Shown here: in pieces, positions 28,303 through 34,420 of the stretch | Position numbering within the stretch: position 1 is the first letter of the stretch | Layout: every line of letters starts with the position of its first letter | From: Stentor roeselii | Taxonomy: Eukaryota; Ciliophora; Heterotrichea; Heterotrichida; Stentoridae | NCBI GenBank assembly: GCA_006503475.1 | Contig: RSEH01000366.1 | Span: forward strand, 1 to 34,420 | Direction of reading: 5' to 3' | Length of the DNA: 34,420 bases | The notes under the pieces: model-generated | Seen by the model: only the letters and a program-made list of their open reading frames with translations | What the model was told of the DNA's origin: nothing | The model's database searches: none | Program-made: the position numbers and the translations under genes

Positions 28303-29958
28303 ATGTGTAATGATTCTCTCTCCATCCTCTCAAACCGGAGAAAAAACGAGTCTTCTCTTTCAGTCCGTCGAAAACTAAAAAAGCTATTCAAAGAACTTTC
28401 AACACGTTGCGGAAGTCTCATGCTTGACAGGGAACTTTTCCTTCGACTGACGTTGTTACCAGGTCTTTTAGGCGAGCAAGTTTTTAACTCACTAGACGAA
28501 GACGAGGACAACAAACTTGACGTGAAAGAGTTCGTATTAGGCCTTTGCACGATTTACGAAGGTTCTCTAGAGTCAGTCTGTGACTTTCTCTTTAAAGTCT
28601 TCAACTTCACCCGCAATGGTCAAATAAGCCGAATCGACGTGAAGAGCATTTATGAGTACCTTCCAAATATCTGTCATAAATGTAAAAAGTCATTTAGCCC
28701 AACTTGGGACTTACCTGAAGTCCTTCAGCAGTTCTTTGAAAGTGAAAAATTTCTGGTTTTTGAAAGTTTTCTTGAAAAAACAATTGCAAGACCTGAAGTT
28801 TGTGAACTTGTCCTTCAGAATATCCTCGGATTTTTACCTGAAGTTTTTGATGATATCTTCACTGAAGAGCTAGAAATAAAAAAAAACCAAAAAGTGCAGT
28901 TTGAAGGTTTTTTGAAGTATAAAAAAAGGTCTTATTTCGCAATACTTAAAAAAAACTCTCTTTTTTTATCTAGAAAAAAAGGCTCAAGGACCAAATCGAT
29001 TATTTTAACAAGTGATCTTTTTCTAGACACCCAAGAAAATCTGCAATTTTCTCTAAAAAACGGAAAATATTCTTATGACTTCCAAGCAAGTCACTCAGAA
29101 GACAAGCAGAACTGGATCGACCATCTTTTAACAACAAACAAATCACGCGATATCCACAAAGACTACAAGATTCTCGAAAAAGTGATCGGAAAAGGTGCTT
29201 ACGGTAAAGTAAAACTCGCTGAAAATCTAACAACTTCCGAGATAGTTGCCGTGAAAATCATCTCAAAAGAGCCTTTAGACAACAGGTCAGCGACACGTCT
29301 TCGTCGAGAAATAAGCATTCTTCAGATCTGTCATCATGAAAACATAGTCGCATTAAAAGACATCTACGAGACTTTCGACAATTTCTTCATAGTAACTGAA
29401 TACGTTCAAGGCGGATCTTTATTCTCTTGGATCAAAACTCGTGGATTTCGTGTAGATGAAGAAACTGCAAAGTTAATAATTTTTTCTATTGCTAAAGCTG
29501 TTCAGTACCTTCATTCACTCGGCATCGTCCATCGAGACATCAAATTAGAAAACATCTTACTCGACACTTCTTCAGACGTTAAACCAAAAATCATCGATTT
29601 TGGACTAAGTTGCATGTTAGGCCCTGGGCAGTTCTCTCAAGAAGCAGTAGGGACTTTAAAATACGCTTCACCTGAACTTATCTCACGGATTCCTTATCGT
29701 GAAACACCTGATGTCTGGGGAATCGGAGTCATTCTTTACATTCTTCTTACTGGAAAAATTCCTTTTTATGGAGAAAACGACCAAGAAATCGCGAATCGAA
29801 TTCTTAAGAAAAAAATCGATCTGGATAATGAAAGATGGGCAGAAATCAGCTGTGATGCGAAAGATGTCGTCGCAAGGCTTCTCACTCGTAAGGCGAATGA
29901 AAGGATGAAGATTCAGGAGTTGCTTGAACATTCTTGGTTTGATGGAAAAAAGTTATAA
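28303..29958 (+). CDS. EF-hand / PH / protein kinase, CDPK7-like architecture
   Basis: A 551-residue protein with calcium-binding elements before the kinase, the reverse of a normal CDPK. EF loop 1 is D65-E-D-E-D-N-K-L-D-V-K-E76; loop 2 (about N101-D112, NFTRNGQISRID) is weaker. A PH-like domain spans about 197-278, with VQFEGFLKYKKRSYFAIL and the usual C-terminal Trp (W271). The kinase domain (about 288-547) looks fully active: GKGAYGKV at 296-303, K318, HRD at 410-412 with LEN, DFG at 432-434, SPE at 456-458 and the PDVWGIGVILY helix. This EF-PH-kinase order is known from apicomplexan CDPK7. Lipid-directed, calcium-sensitive signalling is the expected role. It lies 35 bp before the histidine-kinase-like gene on the same strand. 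Confidence 0.88.
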   Translation: MCNDSLSILSNRRKNESSLSVRRKLKKLFKELSTRCGSLMLDRELFLRLTLLPGLLGEQVFNSLDEDEDNKLDVKEFVLGLCTIYEGSLESVCDFLFKVFNFTRNGQISRIDVKSIYEYLPNICHKCKKSFSPTWDLPEVLQQFFESEKFLVFESFLEKTIARPEVCELVLQNILGFLPEVFDDIFTEELEIKKNQKVQFEGFLKYKKRSYFAILKKNSLFLSRKKGSRTKSIILTSDLFLDTQENLQFSLKNGKYSYDFQASHSEDKQNWIDHLLTTNKSRDIHKDYKILEKVIGKGAYGKVKLAENLTTSEIVAVKIISKEPLDNRSATRLRREISILQICHHENIVALKDIYETFDNFFIVTEYVQGGSLFSWIKTRGFRVDEETAKLIIFSIAKAVQYLHSLGIVHRDIKLENILLDTSSDVKPKIIDFGLSCMLGPGQFSQEAVGTLKYASPELISRIPYRETPDVWGIGVILYILLTGKIPFYGENDQEIANRILKKKIDLDNERWAEISCDAKDVVARLLTRKANERMKIQELLEHSWFDGKKL

Positions 29959-29993
29959 ATATTTGGTTTTGTTGAGGGTTAATAAGAATAGAA

Positions 29994-32279
29994 ATGCAAA
30001 AATCAGGCAAAGACTGGACTTTTCGATTTGGAGATATTCAGGATTTATTTAGAACTGACATGTTAAATTTGAAGACTTCTAAGTATCTCCTAGCTTTTTG
30101 CCTTATTCTGGTAATTTCTTTAGAATGCTTTCAAGAAACGGTTCCTTGGTACTTGTCTCTTTTTCTACTTTTTCCTCTTGTTTCGAATAGGATTTTACAG
30201 CAAGGAATTTTAGAGGTTTTCTCTTTTTTTTACTTAAAAGAAGTACTTAGTGATAGTTTCTTGCAAGCGCTTGGAGGACTTTTGCCTTCTTTTCTTATTG
30301 CGTACTGCTTTTGCAGCAGTTTAGAAGTTTTTTCAGGATTGTTTTTTTTGAAGTTTTTTCTGCTGCAGTCTTTGAGCCCTGCTTTGTTTTTTTCCTTCTT
30401 GGTTTACTTTTTACTTTTCTTTCTCTTGCAACGTGACCTCCGGCGGGTTTGGCTGAAATCAAGAGAAAAACAAGAAAAAAACGCGATTTTTAATGAACTT
30501 TGGATGACGATCCCTTTTCCAGTCCTTCTTCTCAATCATCAAAATACTTTCATTCAATGCAACTTTGCATTTCAAGAGAAATTTAAAGGAAAAAAACGGG
30601 TTGATGAAATGTTTCAAGGCGAAAACAACAGAAAAATTCTCCAAATGACTGGAAAAGTCGCTCAAGGAAGACCCTTTGACCAGGCGATTCTCAGAGAAAA
30701 TAACTGTGTCTGGCTTGTATTTGTAAGAAATGTTGACTGGAAGATTCAAAGATGCGCTGAAATCAGTTTCATTGAAATGACTGACGAAAAAATCAACAAA
30801 CAAGCATTTTCACCAATTCTTGAAAAAAATTCAGAACTTTTAAAAAATTTCGAAAAAAGAACTTTAGAAATTTTTTTTCAACAGGAAAAATTGGACTGTT
30901 GTTTTTTAAAGGTTTTCAATGAAATTTGTGTTAATTTCTGGATTTTTAAGATTTTTTTGGAATTGCAGGTGAAATGTGAAGATGACTTGAAAGGACTGGA
31001 TTTTTGTATTGAATTGTTGAATGCTGTGGAAATTTGTTATAGTTCTGAGGATTCGAAGGAAGTTTCTTTTCAGATAAATTTTAACACGAGGAAGTTTTTT
31101 GTTTTTACGAATGAGGTGAAGTTAAAAGTTTATCTTTTTACACTTTTGAGTTTTATTAAGTTGAAAGCAAGAGAAGACTCGATGGTGACTTTGACGGTGA
31201 AAGAAACTGAATCAAATCAGAATGCGAGTCGTCAAAGTCTTATTATCAACTTTGTGTCAGCATCTCTGAGCCTTTTAGAGATCGAAGCTTTTTTACAGCC
31301 ACGAAGCTTACGGATAGATGAGCCGATCGACCTTCCACAGATCTCGGCATGGCTCTTGGCACAGATTGGAAAGGGGCTGAATATTGAGGTGCAGCGGCCT
31401 TGCCTTTCAAACAACCTCTTCTCCCTCGAGCTTCTTCTAAACTTCCAAAATTTCGACCAAAGCCAAAACCACCCAACTGCCCCTCGAGTCCTTCTCTGGC
31501 AAAACCCAATAAAAACACGTCAAAAAACTCAAGAAAACCTGAAACTAACTCATCCAATTTCCATATTTCTCCTTCCAAAGCCTATTCTCAAGCTAAAAAA
31601 ACTCGAAATAAAAAGCAACTCCAGCAAAAACTCAAGTCTCAACGAATCTCCTCAATCTCTTCCAAACTTTCTCCACCCTAGAAGTTTTGCGACAATTGCA
31701 GGAATATCAGGTGGATTTTTAAAGCGTTCAGCAACAGTCTTCAAACTTCGAAAATCACGGAAAAACAATAATCGTTCTCCGAACTATTCACCAACAAACA
31801 ATCGGCCAATAAAGCGATTTTTTTTTCGTGAAAGTCTAAAAAAGTTGAATTTTGAATTCGGTGTTTTTAAAGTTTTAATCGTCGACGATTTTGAAGAAGG
31901 CCGTAGAGTGTTGCAGGGTTTATTGAAAGTAATAATGAATGTCAGTTGTGAGTTCGCAAAAGATGGACTTGGAGCAATAGAGATGTTTGAGAGTTACGCA
32001 GGTCAAGGGTTTATGTACCAAGTGATTTTCATGGATTTAGTCATGCCGAGGATGGGCGGGTACGACGCCGCTTTACAGATAAGAGGAAGGGAAAAGAAAA
32101 ACTCTTTTCCAAGGACTTTTATTTGTGCTGTTAGTGGAGATAGTGACTGTTATGAAAAAGTTGCTAAGTTTGATATAGATGAAGTAGGTAAGGGGTAAAT
32201 AGCTATCAAGCCTCTTGATATCGCTAAAATTGAAGCTGTTGTTAGGCATGCCAAAGCAATCAATGAAGCCACTGAATGA
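29994..32279 (+). CDS. Membrane hybrid histidine kinase-like protein with degenerate kinase core and intact receiver; one 15-nt intron
   Basis: Exons are 29994-32187 and 32203-32279, giving 756 residues. The N-terminus (about 28-155) has several membrane helices. A PAS-like region (about 165-260) follows (MTIPFPVLLLNHQNTFIQCN). Where a His-containing H-box should stand (about 278-300), the helix NSELLKNFEKRTLEIFFQQE has no His. The ATP-binding region lacks a recognisable N-box and G-boxes (LFTLLSFIKLKAREDS sits at the N-box position). A Ser/Asn-rich linker leads to a complete receiver: D631-D632, D681 (FMDLVMPRMGG), S714 and K734. The last of these is created only by splicing (DEV-AIKPL). So phosphotransfer from itself is unlikely, and the receiver may be fed by another kinase (inference). 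The stop TGA lies 13 bp before the next start. Confidence 0.85.
32188..32202 (+). other. 15-nt intron in the histidine-kinase-like gene
   Basis: GTAAGGGGTAAATAG in phase 1. Retained, it ends the protein at TAG (32196-32198). Removed, it restores the receiver's conserved Lys-Pro and its last helix. The conserved Lys makes this intron the best supported in the window. Confidence 0.92.
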
Positions 32280-32292
32280 TTTTAGTAATAAT

Positions 32293-33870
32293 ATGGAAGT
32301 CGTCGATGTTAGACTACTTGTCATGGCTGTTTCAGCGGATTTGATGAAGAAATTGCAGGAAGTCGTTAAGTATAAAAGACCGAATCTTGTTGAGTATTGC
32401 TCGAAAACTCGATCTTTGTTGAAAAGGGTTAAAAAAATTGTGACTTGGTGTAAAAATTACTCTATTGTACTTAAAAAGGAAAAGGAACTCACTGAATGGC
32501 TTGATGAACGAAAAGCGATTCAGAAGTCGATTGCTCAACTTTTCTTCGAGCTAAAAACCCAGCAATCAATAAGCCTACGAACAGCTCCATTCGCAATAGC
32601 AGAAGCCAGTGACGTTCTCTGTCGTCAAGAGTACTTCGGTTTCCCAGTTCTCCAAACCTTCGACAAGAAAGAAAAAGTTCCAGTATCAAAATTAAACCGT
32701 TTAATGAAGCACAAGTGTTTATCTTTAGACCTTCCTTTAGGCGCATCAATAAGAATAGAAGAAGGTTTATTGAAAGTAAGAAGAGAAGAGTTTTACTTCA
32801 AGTTCACCTTAACCCCTGAATTTGAATGGGAACTTTTAAAGCCAAACTACTTGCGTAAGTTCATTTATCAACCAGAGTTAAAATGGAAGTTCATCAAACC
32901 CTTTCGACTAAGAAGCCAAGAATTGACCCCAGCGCAGGTAACAAGCAAATAGGCAGAAGCGATTCATTCAGAAATCTCAAATGCTATAAAAAGTTGTAAC
33001 AAGTCTCAGATCCTAGTAGAAACTGATGGAATCTTAAAGAGAAAAGGACTTGTTTCACTTCTTCGGTTTTTATATACTCAGGGTAGAGGCTTAAAGAAGT
33101 TTTCAATGAATTATAATGAAAAAAGCTCTTTGCAAATAAATTATTGGCCTGAATTCCCTTCTTGTGTCATTTTAAAGATTAAAGATGAGACTATTGAAGT
33201 TTTGAATTATCCTCATTCTTTTCATGTTGACTTCTCAAATGACCTGACACTTATGATAGACTCAGCTATTCAAAAACATAAAAAATTAAGACTTGAAAAA
33301 ATTGGAATTTTTGATGAAGAAGTGTCGAGAGTTGTCTTTGATGGGGAATATGGAAGAACTGAAGTGGATGTTAATTATTTCTCTGGAAGTTTCGTGGTTT
33401 ATATGAAGGGAAAAGTTGATAATGAACTTGCAAGTGCTTTGAATTGTGGAAATTTTGAAGAATTTTATCAGATGATGGAGAGAAAGGCGATCACTGCCAC
33501 TGTTGAAAGCTTTTGTAGAGGGTTTGGGAAACAGTTGGTGCAGGAACCTCTGAGGTTCTGTAAGTGTCTTTATTTGATGAATGAAAGTCATAGAAGGGAG
33601 AATATTATAGGATATGTTGATCTCGGTTCAGTACTTCCAACAGATCCGATGGGAAACATGTTAGTTTTTGCATTAAGAATCTGTAAAAATCCAATAAAAT
33701 CAGAACTTGTCGCTTTCAACGAGACCAAAGAAGAGCACATCATTCACATTCTGGACCTAAAACCTGAAATTTCATTAGAAAGTTTTTTAAAGAAAAGCAT
33801 TATTCAAGGAAAAGACAGAATGATGCTTATGAGAATTCCAATAACTTTACTTTCTAAACCAGAAATTTAA
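32293..33870 (+). CDS. MED14: Mediator subunit 14-like protein; one 15-nt intron
   Basis: Exons are 32293-32937 and 32953-33870, giving 520 residues. The order of motifs follows the N-terminal half of MED14/RGR1, the backbone subunit of the Mediator complex of RNA polymerase II. It opens with a helix plus RSLLKRVKKIVTWCKNY (41-57), matching the family's LKFANRTRQLFIRLLALVKW region. A helical stretch then leads to FAIAEASDVLCRQEYFGFP (100-118), matching the PAAIDVLTTGSYPRLP region. Next come LDLPLGASIRIEEGLLKVRR, FEWELLKPNYL (like WRLLKLEIL) and LQINYWPEFP. Typical members exceed 1,000 residues, so this one is short and lacks the C-terminal half. The start could be one of the upstream in-frame ATGs, but those overlap the previous gene. 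Recognised by eye only. The stop lies 4 bp from the stop of the convergent gene. Confidence 0.68.
32938..32952 (+). other. 15-nt intron in the MED14-like gene
   Basis: GTAACAAGCAAATAG in phase 0, whose last codon would be a TAG stop. Removal fuses LTPAQ to AEAIHSEI and keeps one open frame through 33870. Confidence 0.88.
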
Positions 33871-33874
33871 CTAA

Positions 33875-34420
33875 TTAATTTTCTTTATCATTTACCTCCA
33901 ATGATAAGAATTCTGCTTTTCCTGCGGGTGAAATTCTTGGAACTGGGGCGCCTGCGTCGTGTAAGTTGTTAACACCACCAATGACTGTTTTGGCAATTGA
34001 GCCAATGGTCTTGAAAATTGTTTTCGCTACAACGGTAGCTGGATCTTCGGGGGTTGCAGGATTATCATCAGCAGGAGTGTCATCAGCAGGAGTGTCATCA
34101 GCAGGAGTGTCATCGGCAGCTCCAGGTTCATCAGAACCTGTGCTTGTGGGAGCAGGGTCTTCTGTGCCAGGGGCAGTATCTGAGGGGGCACTGGAAGAGG
34201 TTTCTTCAGGATCTTGTTTCAAATTCATTTGGATAGCCTCAGTTTCTTCTGTGGTATCTTCAGTTGTTTCATCGTCATCCAATTCTGCAAAGAACTCTTC
34301 TAAAGTCTCTTGTTTTGTTTGAATGGCTTCAGTTTCTTCAGTCGTTTCTTCAGTTGTTTCATCGTCATCCAATTCTGCAAACAACTCTTCTAAAGTCTCT
34401 TGTTTTGTTTGAATGGCCTG
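33875..34420 (-). CDS. Partial acidic repeat protein, 5' end outside the window
   Basis: An open frame of about 180 codons enters from the right edge and ends at TAA 33875-33877. No ATG start is inside the window. The visible N-terminal part is a 30-residue acidic repeat (EEFFAELDDDETTE, AIQTKQETL). Then comes a Pro/Ala/Asp-rich stretch with four DDTPA-like units, and an Ala/Val/Ile tail (VAKTIFKTIGSIAKTVIGGV) that may be amphipathic. The C-terminus is EFLSLEVNDKEN. Not recognised. The acidic repeats suggest a binding or secreted spacer protein, but nothing shows a signal peptide because the start is missing. Confidence 0.7.
   Translation of the reverse strand, partial: QAIQTKQETLEELFAELDDDETTEETTEETEAIQTKQETLEEFFAELDDDETTEDTTEETEAIQMNLKQDPEETSSSAPSDTAPGTEDPAPTSTGSDEPGAADDTPADDTPADDTPADDNPATPEDPATVVAKTIFKTIGSIAKTVIGGVNNLHDAGAPVPRISPAGKAEFLSLEVNDKEN
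34061..34120 (-). repeat. Four tandem 15-bp units in the acidic repeat gene
   Basis: gtgtcatcagcagga repeats with few changes and encodes DDTPA units (the first-read copy on + is DDNPA). Confidence 0.9.
34231..34420 (-). repeat. 90-bp tandem repeat in the acidic repeat gene, continuing past the edge
   Basis: gtctcttgttttgtttgaat recurs 90 bp apart (ending in 34321 and 34411 regions). Each unit encodes 30 residues ending AIQTKQETL. At least two copies are seen, and a partial third (TEAIQMNLKQ) begins the divergence at the left end. Confidence 0.85.

Noticed and set aside
32215-32292. Upstream in-frame ATGs for the MED14-like gene
   Set aside because: They overlap the coding end of the histidine-kinase-like gene after splicing. 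ATG 32293 gives a protein that starts just before the family's first helix.

Overview
The window looks like macronuclear DNA of a heterotrich ciliate, most likely Stentor or a close relative. All three stop codons end genes and Trp is TGG, so the standard code applies. That argues against Tetrahymena/Paramecium (UAR=Gln) and Blepharisma (UGA=Trp). Five introns of only 15 or 16 nt can be placed by reading-frame logic, and introns of that size are a hallmark of heterotrichs. Protein families are eukaryotic and typical of ciliates: calcium-dependent kinases, giant ion channels, Cys-rich secreted proteins, PPTC7-type phosphatase, hybrid histidine kinase, NOSIP and MED14. This assignment is inference; no database search was possible.

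Left part (1-13.1 kb) is very AT-rich and gene-poor. It holds the 3' end of an unknown gene, a CDPK-type protein that has lost its glycine loop and catalytic Asp, a 1,753-residue TRP/polycystin-like channel with a propeller-like N-terminal part, a small B-box gene with three tiny introns, and the decayed remains of a WD40-like gene. Long stretches between these show no coding signal that I can defend.

Middle part (13.1-19.8 kb) is a convergent pair of large secreted repeat proteins. One is a 683-residue Cys-rich protein built from Gly-Cys-Cys modules that alternate in two types. The other is a 1,397-residue acidic Ser/Thr/Asn protein with 50-residue repeats, six N-glycosylation sequons per repeat, two PSI-like Cys domains and a C-terminal coiled coil. 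They may belong to a secreted coat or matrix (inference).

Right part (20-34.4 kb) is densely packed. It holds a short basic protein, a NOSIP-family RING protein, an EF-hand-like disordered protein, a coiled-coil protein, tRNA-Cys(GCA), a 62-bp minisatellite, a PPTC7-like phosphatase, an unknown basic protein, an EF-hand/PH/kinase protein with the CDPK7 architecture, a membrane hybrid histidine kinase that seems to have lost its kinase chemistry but kept its receiver, a divergent MED14 Mediator subunit, and a partial acidic repeat protein. Neighbouring genes are separated by as little as 0, 4, 13, 14, 35 or 52 bp, so promoters and 3' ends must overlap coding sequence.

Most notable: the two degenerate signalling enzymes (CDPK pseudokinase, pseudo-histidine kinase), the MED14 call with its hidden intron, the WD40 pseudogene, and the higher-order repeats of the two secreted proteins.
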